Position numbers and translations under genes: made by a program. The notes beneath the pieces are model-generated. The model saw nothing but the letters and a program-made list of their open reading frames with translations. It did no database searches and was not told the DNA's origin. 45,562 bases of DNA from Kofleriaceae bacterium (GTDB lineage: Bacteria > Myxococcota_A > Polyangia > Haliangiales > Haliangiaceae). The DNA is taken from NCBI GenBank assembly GCA_018057825.1, contig JAGPCY010000055.1, positions 1 through 45,562 on the forward strand. The letters run 5' to 3'. Of the stretch, positions 30,266-39,659 are shown one piece after another (within the stretch, counting starts at the first letter, position 1; every line of letters begins with the position of its first letter).

Positions 30266-31336
30266 TTACGACGCGGCGCGCAAGGCCGCGAGCATGGCGC
30301 CGAGGAGGGCCGAGGTGGGCGCCGGTCGGGCGATCAGCGCCGCCGCCAGCTCACCGGCGGGGACGACGGTCAAGGTCGGGCCGTCGACCGCCGGGACCTG
30401 GGCCGAGGTCAGGAGCGCGATCGCGGCGCCGGTGGTGGCCGCGACCTCCCGCGCCAGGACCACCGCGCCGTCGAGGGAGTCGCCGTCGGTGTCGACTGCC
30501 AGCACCCGGCCGCCGAGGGCCGCGCCGAGGGCCCAGCGCCGCCACTGCCCGAGGTCGCGGGCCAGCCCGACGACCGCCGGGGGCGCCGGCAGGAGCCAGG
30601 CGAGCTGCTGCCGGCCGAGGAGCGCGAGGTGCAGGAGCGGCACGGTCGCCGACCGCGGGCCGGCCAGGACCAGGACCGCCCCCGGCCGGGCCCCGGCGAG
30701 GCCGAGCGCGTCGACGAGCGCGGTGGCCTCGGGCTCGGGGCGATAACCGATGGACTCGGCGGCGACCGGACGGGGCGGCGGCTCCCCGCGCAGGACCGCG
30801 AGGGCGGCGGCGGCCAGACCGACCCCGGCACCGGCGACCGCGGCGTCGCGATCGATCGTCAAGGCGCCGCTGGCCACCAGGGGGGCATCGGGGTGGAGGA
30901 GCCCGGCCAGGAGCATCCGGTTCGAGGCCGAGGTCGACATCAGATCGAGGAGCGCGCCGACCGTCAGTCGGCCGTCGGGCGCACAGAACCGGAGCGCCTT
31001 GCCGATCCCCCGCTCGAGGTCGAGGGCGGCGACCAGCGCCAGGAGGATCTTGTCCTCGGGTCGCGCGGCGAAGGCGCCCAGCGCGGCCAGGGCTGCGCCG
31101 GCCGGCTCGTCGGCAGCGGCCCGCCAGGCCTCGATGACCTCGGCGCACAGCTCGCCGAACCGGTTGCCCTGGCTCGCCAGGTTGGCGCGCTGGGCGCCGG
31201 GCAAGGTGAGGAAGCCGTCGCCCGCGTCGCGCGCGGCGAGGCGGGCTCCGGCGGCCTGCGCCAGCCCGACGATCGCCCGCACCAGCGCGTCGTGGCGCGG
31301 CCGCGGCTCCAGGAGCGCGTTCCAACCTGTCGACAT
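30266..31336 (-). CDS. Degenerate relative of eCIS-associated AAA+ ATPase
   Basis: A 356-residue protein from the ATG at 31336 (other possible starts 31348 and 31351). Residues about 95-165 (KILLALVAALDLERGIGK, then MLLAGLLHPDAPLVASGAL) resemble the N-terminal winged-helix part of the AAA+ ATPase encoded with contractile injection systems (Afp15-like). The following part keeps the beta-strand order of an AAA core (GAVLVLAGPRSATVP, GRVLAVDTDGD, AAIALLTS), but the Walker A GxxGxGKT is replaced by AGPRSATVP and no arginine-finger half follows. ATP hydrolysis is therefore unlikely. A promoter TTGACC-17-TGATGA fits the chosen start. It lies between the two DUF4157 genes. The homology is inferred by eye and is moderate. 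Confidence 0.6.
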   Translation of the reverse strand: MSTGWNALLEPRPRHDALVRAIVGLAQAAGARLAARDAGDGFLTLPGAQRANLASQGNRFGELCAEVIEAWRAAADEPAGAALAALGAFAARPEDKILLALVAALDLERGIGKALRFCAPDGRLTVGALLDLMSTSASNRMLLAGLLHPDAPLVASGALTIDRDAAVAGAGVGLAAAALAVLRGEPPPRPVAAESIGYRPEPEATALVDALGLAGARPGAVLVLAGPRSATVPLLHLALLGRQQLAWLLPAPPAVVGLARDLGQWRRWALGAALGGRVLAVDTDGDSLDGAVVLAREVAATTGAAIALLTSAQVPAVDGPTLTVVPAGELAAALIARPAPTSALLGAMLAALRAAS

Positions 31337-31413
31337 CACGGGGATCATCACTCCGGGGTGAGGTTTCGGTCAAGGCGCGACGACATCGGGGGATATCGCG
31401 GGGCGAATCCTCG

Positions 31414-31419
31414 TAACAT
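31414..31419 (+). promoter_or_regulatory. Candidate -10 (TAACAT) before the second DUF4157 gene
   Basis: TAACAT ends 8 bases before the GTG at 31428. The bases between contain GGAGAG, which could serve as ribosome site if transcription begins upstream. Confidence 0.3.
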
Positions 31420-31427
31420 GGAGAGCC

Positions 31428-34400
31428 GTGCTGGAGTTCGAGCAACGCCCGTCCCCCGCCTCCGAGGAATCGCCTGCGACCGAGGCCGAGCGCGAGCTCC
31501 GGATCGCGCGCGAGCTCCAGGTCACCCCGGGCAAGCTCGCGCGCACGACGAGGCTGTATCGCGACGCGCGAGGCCGCGGTCCCAACGGACCGCTGGCCGG
31601 CGTGCTGGCCGCGGCCGCGGGCTCGCGCGGAAAGCCGCTGCCCGCCGAGCTGCGCCGCCGCCTCGAGCTGGCCCTGCGCGCCGATCTCTCGTCGGTGCGG
31701 ATCCACACCACCGCCGCCGCCGCGACCGCCGCCGAGGCGATGAACGCCAACGCCTTCACGGTCGGCGCCGACGTCTACTTCGCGGCCGGCGCGTTCGATC
31801 CGGACAGCGAGCGCGGCCAGCGCCTGATCGCCCACGAGGTCGCCCACGTCGTCCAGACCGGCGGCTCGGGGCCGGCGCTCGACGACGCCGAGCACGTCCA
31901 CGTCAGCGATCCCGATGAGGCCGCCGAGGTCGACGCCCACGCCTTCGCCGACGCCTTCGTCGCGCGGGAGCCGAACGCGGCATCGACGGGCCGGGGCCGC
32001 GCTGCTGCGCCGAGCGCCGCTGCCCCGAGCGCCGCTGCCCCGAGCGCCGCTGCCCCGAGCGCCGCTGCCCCGAGCGCCGCCATCCCGACCGTCGCGCCGC
32101 GGGGCCCCGCCACCGCGATCCTCCGCGACGCCCGGCCGCCCGCCGCGGCCGCCTCGACCGCGACGCCGCCGCCGCTCACGCCCGAGCAGGAGGCCCAGCT
32201 CCAGCGCCAGCTCGCCGCGATCCCGGCGACGCCGCCGGCCACCGCCGAGGCGACGCCGACGCCGACGCCGACCCCGACGCCGACGCCGGGCCCCGACGGC
32301 GCCAACGCCCGCGGCGGCCAGCCCGAGCCGCAGCCGGCCCCGACCCCCACGCCCGACGGCGCCAACGCCCGCGGCGGCGGCAGCACCCGCGGCGGCGGCA
32401 GCACCCGCGGCGGCGGCACGCCGACCCCGACCGGCGGCGGTGGCGGTGGCGGCCAGGCCGACAACGCGCCAGCCCCCAGCGCCGACGCCGCGGCCCACAC
32501 CCCGGGCGCCGCGCCCGACGGGCTGGTCGACTACTACATGGAGACCCACTGGTCGGACGCGCGCTTCATGGCGCTGGTCGGCGAGCACGGGTATCCGGGC
32601 AGCGCGCCGAAGAACGTCGTCAGCGAGCTCGATCGCTGGATGCCGACCGACACCAACCCCAGCGTCCGCTCGACGATCAACCTGATCGCAGGCGTCGGGA
32701 TGGGGTTGTTCGATAGTCTTTTCTGGAGCGGGCTTCGCGCTATGCCGGTCGTGGGGCCGGTGTTCGCCGTCATCGACACCTTCCGGCAAGGCGCCGAGGC
32801 GGTGGGCAAGTACCAGGAGGTCGGCGACTGGGGCGGCGGCGCGCTGGCGGTCATGCGCGCGATCTGCGATGGCGGCGCCGCCATCGCAGACAACGTGTCC
32901 AATACCGCCGGGCTCATCGAGAGCGCGTGTACCGTCATCTCGGTCATCCTCGGCATCGGCGCCGTCGCCACCGCGCTCGCCGGGATCGGTGTCGCGGTCG
33001 GCGCGATCGCCGCGGCGGTGGCGTCGATCGCCGGGGTGGCCAAGACCGTGAAGGTGGTGGCGCGACTGATCTCGGCCGCCCTGAATGGCATCAAGGTCGT
33101 CCTCGATTACGTGCTGCTGCTCCACAACGCGTCGAAGGCCGAGGAGGCCGAGGCTGCCGGCGACTTCGAGCGCGCGGGCAAGTACCGCCAGCTCATGCAG
33201 GGCAACGCGGTCGACCTCGTGACCGACACGATCTCGACGATCACGGATTCGATCACCGGCATCATCGGCGTGATCGGCATGGGTGGCGAGGGAGGGATGA
33301 GCACGATTACGAAGGCCGGGCTCCGGGCCGGCGGGAAGCTCGGAGACATGCTGGGCGACCGCGACACCGGTCGCCGGGTGGGCGTAATCGTCGGCGGCAA
33401 CCTCAACCGGGCGTGGAAACTGTACAAGCACGGCGGCCGTCTGGCCGGCGGCATGGGCGGCGCCAACGGCTCGGACGGCATCAATGGGGCGCGCGAGGGC
33501 TCGGGCGGCGCGATGGACGATCTCCTCGATCACGACTTCAACCTGCCCGAGATGATCCCGACCCCGATCGGGATGATCCCGACCGGCAACACCCAGGTGA
33601 TCAACCTGGCCGATCAAATGCGGACCTCCGACAGCTACGTCGACCCGAACGCGGTCGCCGCGGCCTCGGGGGCGATCGGGTCGGCCCGCCAGCAGACGCA
33701 GGCCGACCTCACCGCCGCGCAACAGGGGCTCGGTACCGAGCCGATCAGCTGGTACCAGAAGCTCGTCAATGAGGTCCTGACCCCGCCCCAGGCCCCCAAC
33801 ACTGCGACGGCGATCGCGGACGCGATGAAGCCGTCGCAGATCCTGATGAACCTGCTCGGCGGCATCCGCAACTTCCTGGCGACCGCCGGCGACGGCTCGC
33901 TCGACTCGATCGCGGCCGCCGCCGATCGTGTCGCCGGGTGGGGCAACAGCCTCCTGCAGCCGGCGATCGGCAAGGTCAATCAGTTCTTGGCCGGCGCCAA
34001 ACCGCGCATGCAGCAGATGCTGGAGCAGGCCAACCAGCAGATCCAGCGCTCCCAGATCAACCTCGAGCGCGTGACCAACCTAATCTCGACCCTCGAGCGC
34101 GGCGCCGCCAAGGTCGAGGAGATCACCGGGCAAGGCGGGGTGATCGAGCAGAAGTATCGCGAGCTCATGGCCAAGGCCGACGGCTGGCGCGTCACCCGCG
34201 CGAGCCTCGGCCTGCCGGCGTCGATCCCGATCCCGTTCGTCGACGGGCGTATCGACTCGGCGATCAACGCGGTCAACGCCCCGATCAACGCCTTCAAGGC
34301 GGCGGTGACCGCGATCAAGACCGCGATCGTCGATCGCATCACGGCGGCCGTGACCCAGGCGGCGCAGTGGGTCCAGCAGAAGATGGCGACCTTCCGCCGT

Positions 34401-35015
34401 CAGCTCTCGGAGGGCGGCGCGGCCCACGCCGCGATCCAGAGCAGCTACAACACCTTCAAGCAGCTCTTCGATCGCGCTACCAAGGCGTTCGCCGAGTGGG
34501 ATGGGCAGATCCCGAACATCGACCTCTCGGGAGCCGGCAACTACCTGCGCCAGGTCGCGGCCGCGGCGCGCCGTGCCAAGGAGATCGAGGCCGGACAGCG
34601 CCCCGACCCGTGGAAGGACATCGCGCGAAACGAAGGCCAGACCTTCGTGAACACGTGGCGCTCGCAGCACGGCGACCAACTCCGGACCATCTACCAGCCG
34701 CGGCCCAATCCGGCCGAGATGGCGGCTGTGACGGCGCTGTACAACTCGGTGCGGCCGCGCGCCCACGGCGCGGCGGCCCAGCGCCTCGAGGCCGCGTACC
34801 AGCGCTGCCAGCAGGCCGCCGGACAGCCCGGCCGGCGGGCGCTGTACGCCCTGTGGCAGGCCGAGAACGAGCTGATCAGCGCCGCCAACGCCGTCGCGAC
34901 CGCGCCAGCCCCCGCGCCGACCGCGACCCCACATCCGCCTCCGCCGCCGTCGGCGACGCCCACCGGGACGCCGCAGCCGATGGATCCTGGAACCGACCTG
35001 CCGGCCAGCCCCTGA
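31428..35015 (+). CDS. DUF4157 (eCIS core) protein with hydrophobic central domain, putative effector
   Basis: A 1195-residue protein from a GTG. Residues 70-145 are the DUF4157 domain (LSSVRIHTTAAAAT...FTVGADVYFAAGAF...LIAHEVAHVVQ, HExxH at 136-140). Residues 190-365 are low complexity, with APSAA pentads (15-bp DNA repeats at about 32010-32082), Thr-Pro runs and Gly/Asn blocks. Hydrophobic helices lie at about 413-455, 496-567 and 601-625; this long region with few charges could enter membranes. The rest is helical and partly coiled coil (about 840-960). Codons and base composition at 32690-32750 are less G+C-rich than the flanks. Two TPR-like genes follow within 10 bases. Probable eCIS cargo or secreted toxin; no catalytic domain is recognised. 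Confidence 0.83.
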   Translation: MLEFEQRPSPASEESPATEAERELRIARELQVTPGKLARTTRLYRDARGRGPNGPLAGVLAAAAGSRGKPLPAELRRRLELALRADLSSVRIHTTAAAATAAEAMNANAFTVGADVYFAAGAFDPDSERGQRLIAHEVAHVVQTGGSGPALDDAEHVHVSDPDEAAEVDAHAFADAFVAREPNAASTGRGRAAAPSAAAPSAAAPSAAAPSAAAPSAAIPTVAPRGPATAILRDARPPAAAASTATPPPLTPEQEAQLQRQLAAIPATPPATAEATPTPTPTPTPTPGPDGANARGGQPEPQPAPTPTPDGANARGGGSTRGGGSTRGGGTPTPTGGGGGGGQADNAPAPSADAAAHTPGAAPDGLVDYYMETHWSDARFMALVGEHGYPGSAPKNVVSELDRWMPTDTNPSVRSTINLIAGVGMGLFDSLFWSGLRAMPVVGPVFAVIDTFRQGAEAVGKYQEVGDWGGGALAVMRAICDGGAAIADNVSNTAGLIESACTVISVILGIGAVATALAGIGVAVGAIAAAVASIAGVAKTVKVVARLISAALNGIKVVLDYVLLLHNASKAEEAEAAGDFERAGKYRQLMQGNAVDLVTDTISTITDSITGIIGVIGMGGEGGMSTITKAGLRAGGKLGDMLGDRDTGRRVGVIVGGNLNRAWKLYKHGGRLAGGMGGANGSDGINGAREGSGGAMDDLLDHDFNLPEMIPTPIGMIPTGNTQVINLADQMRTSDSYVDPNAVAAASGAIGSARQQTQADLTAAQQGLGTEPISWYQKLVNEVLTPPQAPNTATAIADAMKPSQILMNLLGGIRNFLATAGDGSLDSIAAAADRVAGWGNSLLQPAIGKVNQFLAGAKPRMQQMLEQANQQIQRSQINLERVTNLISTLERGAAKVEEITGQGGVIEQKYRELMAKADGWRVTRASLGLPASIPIPFVDGRIDSAINAVNAPINAFKAAVTAIKTAIVDRITAAVTQAAQWVQQKMATFRRQLSEGGAAHAAIQSSYNTFKQLFDRATKAFAEWDGQIPNIDLSGAGNYLRQVAAAARRAKEIEAGQRPDPWKDIARNEGQTFVNTWRSQHGDQLRTIYQPRPNPAEMAAVTALYNSVRPRAHGAAAQRLEAAYQRCQQAAGQPGRRALYALWQAENELISAANAVATAPAPAPTATPHPPPPPSATPTGTPQPMDPGTDLPASP

Positions 35016-35025
35016 GCCGATCGCG

Positions 35026-36030
35026 ATGGCCGAGCTGACCCAAGACCAGGCGCTGGCCGAGCGCCTCGAGCAACTGTTCGCGCCGGCCCTGTTCGCCGAC
35101 GGCCTGGGTGGCATCCTCCTGGGCGAGCTATTGCTGCGCGACCTGCCGGCCGATCATCCGCGCCGACCGGCGGTCGCCTGGCGCTGGCTGGAGCTGCGGC
35201 TGGCGCTCGACCCCGCCGGCGTGCTGGCGCAGATCGACCGCGATCCGCCGCCGACCGACGCCGAGGGTCGGTGCCAGCGCGTGCCGATCGCGGCGATGCT
35301 CGCGTGCGGGCACTACGACCGAGCGGCCGACGCTCTGGCCGGGGGCGCCGATCACAGCCCCGCAGCCCAGGTGCTGCGCGGCCAGCTCGCGGTCGCCCTG
35401 GGCGACGCCGCAACCGCGGAGGCCCACCTGGTGGCGGCGCGCGCGACCGCGACCGATCCCGAGGATCGCGCGGCGGCCCTCCTGTGGAGCCTCGAGGCGG
35501 CCAGCCGCCGCGACGACGCCATCGCGGTGACCACGTGGGCCGCCGAGCTCGACCAGCTCCTCGCGGCCCACGGCGCCGAGACCTCGCGGCAGATGTTGGC
35601 CATGCAGACGCTGGTCGCCCAGATCGCCAACCGCGGTGAGTTTCTGGCCCCGGTGTTCGCGACCTGGGCCGACCAGGCCAAGCAGGCGCTGTGCGCCGAC
35701 GTCGCCGAGGAGCAGGCCCAGCTCGGGCCGATCCCGCGCCACGTCCACGCCGCCTACCGCAAGCTGCGCGCGCGCCCGCGCGAGCTCGAGGCGGCGCTGC
35801 TCAACGTCGCCGGCCTGCAGGTGCGCGCCGAGCAGCGCGAGGAGGCGCTGGCCACCCTGACCTACGCCGCGCGGCTGGCGCCCCGGCTGTTGCCGGCCGA
35901 CGCCGCGGCCCGGTGGCAGGAGGTGCTGGCCGGCTTCCGCGCCCAGCTCGGCGCCGAGCGCTGCGCCGAGTACGACGCCTACCTCCGCTTGCGCGAGGAG
36001 ACCTTCCTCGCGACGATGCGCGCGACGTGA
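35026..36030 (+). CDS. TPR-like helical repeat protein
   Basis: A 334-residue cytoplasmic protein beginning 10 bases after the DUF4157 stop, so it is co-transcribed. It consists of paired helices with TPR-like spacing (GHYDRAADALAG, GQLAVALGDAATAEAHLVAA, NVAGLQVRAEQREEALATLTYAARLAP). No signal peptide, membrane helix or catalytic motif is seen. The position directly after a large putative effector suggests a chaperone, loading or immunity role; that is inference. Its stop overlaps the start of the next gene by 4 bases. Confidence 0.75.
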   Translation: MAELTQDQALAERLEQLFAPALFADGLGGILLGELLLRDLPADHPRRPAVAWRWLELRLALDPAGVLAQIDRDPPPTDAEGRCQRVPIAAMLACGHYDRAADALAGGADHSPAAQVLRGQLAVALGDAATAEAHLVAARATATDPEDRAAALLWSLEAASRRDDAIAVTTWAAELDQLLAAHGAETSRQMLAMQTLVAQIANRGEFLAPVFATWADQAKQALCADVAEEQAQLGPIPRHVHAAYRKLRARPRELEAALLNVAGLQVRAEQREEALATLTYAARLAPRLLPADAAARWQEVLAGFRAQLGAERCAEYDAYLRLREETFLATMRAT

Positions 36031-36821
36031 TCGCGATCGACCTGCTGATCGTGCGGGCCGAGCGCCTGGCGGCCGCCGGCGAGCGCGAGGGCGCGGCCTG
36101 GGCGCTGTACCGCGCGGCCAGCGGCGCCGCCGACGGCACCCGCGCCGCGGCCTGGCTCGAGCAGGCGCTGGCGTGGGTCGACGGCCTCACCTGCGACCGC
36201 CTGCGCGGCTCGATCGCGGCGCTCGCCGCCGAGCTGGCCTACGAGGCCGGCGACGTGATGGGCGCGGTCGCCGCCAGCCGCGACGCCGAGGCCCGGTTCC
36301 AGCGCGCCGGCGACGCCCGCGGCTTCCTCGCGGTGTGGACGGCGCGGGCGCTGCGGGCCTTGCGGGTCGGCGACCCCGAGGCCGGCCTGACCATGACCCG
36401 GTGGATCCTGCCGTGGCTCGATCAGGTCGCCGAGCCGGCGCCGCGGATGTGGCTGCGATTGTACGCCGGCGAGGCTGAGCTGGCCGCCGACGACGTCGAG
36501 GCCGCGGTCGGCTTTGCCCTGGATGTCCTCGAGCTGGCCGCGGCCGGCAGCGACGAGCGCCTGCTGGCGACCGAGCTCTTGGTCCGAGCCCTGGTCGGCC
36601 TCGATCGGCGCGACGACGGCGTCCGCGCGGCGCTGGTCGAGCTCGAACGGCTCGGCGGCGACGACGGCCTGCGGTCGCGGCTGTACCGCACCGTGGCCTT
36701 GATCCTCGCCGACAGCGATCCTGGCCTGGCCCGGGCGTGCCACGCCGCCGCCGAGGCGCTCGGACACGCGCCCGCGCCGACGCCGACACCGCGCGCGGTG
36801 GTGAGCCCGCTCCTGGCCTAG
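36027..36821 (+). CDS. Second TPR-like helical protein, coupled
   Basis: A 264-residue protein from the GTG at 36027, which overlaps the preceding stop (GTGA). The frame is open further upstream, but that part lies inside the previous gene in another frame and is not protein-like. Helical pairs such as RAERLAAAGEREGAAWALYR and AAVAASRDAEARFQRAGDA continue the TPR-like style of its neighbour. The two may form one scaffold. It ends directly before hexanucleotide array C. No family is recognised with certainty. Confidence 0.75.
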   Translation: MIAIDLLIVRAERLAAAGEREGAAWALYRAASGAADGTRAAAWLEQALAWVDGLTCDRLRGSIAALAAELAYEAGDVMGAVAASRDAEARFQRAGDARGFLAVWTARALRALRVGDPEAGLTMTRWILPWLDQVAEPAPRMWLRLYAGEAELAADDVEAAVGFALDVLELAAAGSDERLLATELLVRALVGLDRRDDGVRAALVELERLGGDDGLRSRLYRTVALILADSDPGLARACHAAAEALGHAPAPTPTPRAVVSPLLA

Positions 36822-36822
36822 G

Positions 36823-36979
36823 GAGGCGGAGGCGGAGGCCGAGGCCGAGACCGAGACCGAGACCGAGGCCGAGGCCGAGACCGAGACCGAGACCGAGACC
36901 GAGGCCGAGGCCGAGACCGAGGCCGAGACCGAGACCGAGGCGGAGACCGAGACCGAAGCCGAGACCGAGGCAGAGAGCG
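36823..36979 (+). repeat. GAGRCC hexanucleotide array C
   Basis: About 25 units of GAGGCC, GAGACC and GAGGCG on the plus strand, between the convergent 3' ends at 36821 and 36991. Confidence 0.92.
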
Positions 36980-36990
36980 AACCGACGGGG

Positions 36991-39561
36991 CTAGGGCTTT
37001 ACGAAGATCGGGTTGGTCACGCCGAACGGCACCCGGCCGGGATGGACCGGCTCGAGGGCGCGATCGCCGTAGGCCGCGACCACCACGAAGCCGCCGCCGT
37101 CGGCGCGCACGTCGATCGGGAGCAGGCCGCGCCACCGCACGGCCGGATCGGTCGGGTCGGCGTCGCCCGGCATGATCGGTACGGTGTCGACGGTCTCGCC
37201 GTCGACGACCAGATCGATCGCGTCGACGTCGACCCACGGGGCGGCCCGGACCTCGACGGCGACCATCGAGCTCGGGCCCAGCCCGGTGACGGTGTCGCCC
37301 GGCCCGCCGGTGCCGACCCGCGCCGTGACGTAGATGCCGCCGCTGATCGTCGAATGGCCAGCGGCCAGCGCGTCGCGCACGCCGTTCGGCGTCAGGGCCC
37401 GCGGATCGTCGGTGCCGACCTGCATGCAGGTCCGCGGGTAGCCGACCGGCGACGAGGTGATGCTGTGGCTGTCCGACGAGCCGACCGCGAAGATCTTTCG
37501 CCCGGCCTTGAGCAGCCCGAGCCAGTCGCGCACCGTGCCGTCGCGGTTGCTGCGCCAGCCCGAGTCATTGAAGACCTCGACCAGCGTGAACCGGGTGTCC
37601 CAGGCACCGGCGTCGGTGACCATGCCGGTCGCGGGATCGAAGCCGACGTAGTCGAAGTAGTTGGCGCCACCGCGCGGGTGATTGATGATCACGACCGGCG
37701 CCTCGGGCCGGGCTCGCACCGCGTCGAACACCGCCACCGGAGACAGCGTGGTCAGCGGCGCGTCGGGGTCGTCGGCCGACGGGAAGGTCTGCCAGGCCGG
37801 GGCGCCGGCGTTGACCTTGGTCGGATCGGGGGTGAGCGGGAACACGCCCATGTGGCCCCACACCTCGAAGCTGGTCAGCTCGATCGAGCCCAGGCCGCGG
37901 GCCCACGCGCCGGCGCCGAGGGCCGCGATCTCGGCGCTGAAGTCGGCGACGTACTCGTGCTCGCTGCGCACCGGCAGCTCGAGGCCATCGGCGATCGCGC
38001 TGGCGACCTTCCACGTCGCGTCGTCGCCCGAGTCGTTGGAGCGCCAGGTGTGGATGTGGAAGTCGCCGCACATCACGCCGGGCGTGTCGATCACCCGTGG
38101 CAGCACCAGATCGAGGCGCTGGGCGACGCCGCTCACCGCGGTCACCGGGCGACGCACGACGTCGTGCTCGAAGCCGCGCGACGCCACCAGCTCCCAGGTC
38201 CCGGGCGGCACCGCCAGCGTGGTGTCGCCGCTGACCGAGAACTCGACCTTCAGGCGGTTGCCGGCGAACCGGGTCTCGCCGAAGTGCTCGGGCAGATCGG
38301 GCAGGGCCTGCCCGCCGACCGGCAGGAGCTGCAGCCGGGCTGGGATCGCGGCGTCGCCGTCGCTGGTGGTGATGCGGACCGGGGCCGGCGCCGCCAGGGT
38401 CAGATCGGCGGTGGTGGCGTTGGCCGCGACCGCGGCCTCGGCGGTCTGGGTCGACTCGGCGACCGCGATCAGGCGCACCGCGGCGCTGGCCGGCACGTGG
38501 ACCGTGTAGCGGCCGTCGGCGCCGGTCGTGGCGCGGGTGTGATAGGTCGGCCCGGTGGGATCGACGGCGTGGACCCGAGCCCCGGCCAGCGGCGCGCCGG
38601 CGCGGGTCACGGTGCCGGTGATCGTGCGCAGCGCGGTGCCGTCGCCGGCCGCCATCGCCGCGATCAACCCGTCGACGCCCGGGCCGCCGATCACGAGCTG
38701 AGCGTGGAGGCGCTCGGCGGGCTGGCAGGCCGCCAGGGTGAACATCGGCGCGAACCCGCCGATGAAGCCCGACACCGACAGCGCGCCGCCGAACGGCTGC
38801 GGCGGGACGTAGGCCCATGAGGTGGCGCGCTCGTCGATGAGGCCGATCCACGGCGCGGTGCTGATCTGGTCGGTGAAGCCGACGCCGGGCACGAAGGCCG
38901 GCGTCCGCTTGGTGTACATGAGGGCGTGGAGGACGCTGACGTTCTCGTTGGTGTCGACCTCGGACAGGTAGCGGTAGCGGACGTCGACGCGATGCGAGCC
39001 GGGCGCCAGCTCGTAGTCGATCGCGGCCCGCCAGCCATCGAGATCGGTCAGGATGCCCATGGTCACGGCGTCGAAGAACGGCATCGCCGACAGCCGCCCG
39101 ACCGTGCGGATCACCGCCGGCCCGCCGTCGCTGCCGTCGCGCAAGACCGAGACGTCCTCGGTGACCAGCGAGGCCCGCCCGCTCAGGAGGAACACCTCGC
39201 CGAAGTTGGCCGGCTCGATCAGGCGCCCACCCGCGACCCGGGCCAGGCCGACTGGCCGACCGCCCCACGGATCGTAGAGGTCGCTCGGCCCGGCGTCCTC
39301 GATGACCAGGGCCACGCGGTCGTTGGCGAGGACGTAGTCCCCGGCCTGCCAGGTGACCAGGCCCGACGGCACCGACGGCAGGTCGGCGGCGGTCAAGCGC
39401 CCGGCCCGGGCCTCGCTGGCGCTGGCGCCCAGCGGCTGCGGGTGGCCGGTGGCGTCGCCGACCTCGAAGGGGTCGAGCGGAGGACAAGCGGCGGGCGGCG
39501 CGTCATCGCCGCCACAGGCGACGGCGACAGCGCAGAGCGAGAGCCAGGCGAGGCGGCGCAT
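36991..39561 (-). CDS. CehA/McbA-family PHP-type metallohydrolase lipoprotein
   Basis: An 856-residue protein. MRRLAWLSLCAVAVAC is a lipoprotein signal (Cys16), which fixes the start at 39561; an upstream in-frame start would add 27 residues without signal character. A beta-rich N-terminal part is followed by a carboxypeptidase-regulatory-like domain (about 318-390, ITGTVTRAGAPLAGARVHA). The C-terminal catalytic part has the PHP-like histidine/aspartate segments GDFHIHTWRSNDSGD, RSEHEYVADF, INHPRGG and GSSDSHS. CehA/McbA members include carbaryl hydrolases and phosphoesterases, so a hydrolase outside the inner membrane is likely but the substrate is not known. TACCAT lies 7 bases before the ATG. 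Confidence 0.87.
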   Translation of the reverse strand: MRRLAWLSLCAVAVACGGDDAPPAACPPLDPFEVGDATGHPQPLGASASEARAGRLTAADLPSVPSGLVTWQAGDYVLANDRVALVIEDAGPSDLYDPWGGRPVGLARVAGGRLIEPANFGEVFLLSGRASLVTEDVSVLRDGSDGGPAVIRTVGRLSAMPFFDAVTMGILTDLDGWRAAIDYELAPGSHRVDVRYRYLSEVDTNENVSVLHALMYTKRTPAFVPGVGFTDQISTAPWIGLIDERATSWAYVPPQPFGGALSVSGFIGGFAPMFTLAACQPAERLHAQLVIGGPGVDGLIAAMAAGDGTALRTITGTVTRAGAPLAGARVHAVDPTGPTYHTRATTGADGRYTVHVPASAAVRLIAVAESTQTAEAAVAANATTADLTLAAPAPVRITTSDGDAAIPARLQLLPVGGQALPDLPEHFGETRFAGNRLKVEFSVSGDTTLAVPPGTWELVASRGFEHDVVRRPVTAVSGVAQRLDLVLPRVIDTPGVMCGDFHIHTWRSNDSGDDATWKVASAIADGLELPVRSEHEYVADFSAEIAALGAGAWARGLGSIELTSFEVWGHMGVFPLTPDPTKVNAGAPAWQTFPSADDPDAPLTTLSPVAVFDAVRARPEAPVVIINHPRGGANYFDYVGFDPATGMVTDAGAWDTRFTLVEVFNDSGWRSNRDGTVRDWLGLLKAGRKIFAVGSSDSHSITSSPVGYPRTCMQVGTDDPRALTPNGVRDALAAGHSTISGGIYVTARVGTGGPGDTVTGLGPSSMVAVEVRAAPWVDVDAIDLVVDGETVDTVPIMPGDADPTDPAVRWRGLLPIDVRADGGGFVVVAAYGDRALEPVHPGRVPFGVTNPIFVKP

Positions 39562-39568
39562 CGCGGCG

Positions 39569-39574
39569 ATGGTA
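39569..39574 (-). promoter_or_regulatory. Candidate -10 (TACCAT), leaderless start
   Basis: TACCAT on the minus strand ends 7 bases before the ATG at 39561. Confidence 0.35.
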
Positions 39575-39659
39575 TCGCGGCCGCCACGCGCGGTGATCAA
39601 AACCGCGACGATGGTTGCGGCGCCGGGGCGGCCCGTCGACAATCGCCGCGGAGGGACCT

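Noticed and set aside
25901-31918. A 2005-codon open frame on the plus strand
   Set aside because: It runs antisense to the DUF4157 gene and the AAA-like gene and into the second DUF4157 gene. Its translation is Arg/Ala/Gly/Val/Asp low complexity without domains. Long antisense frames are expected at this G+C content.
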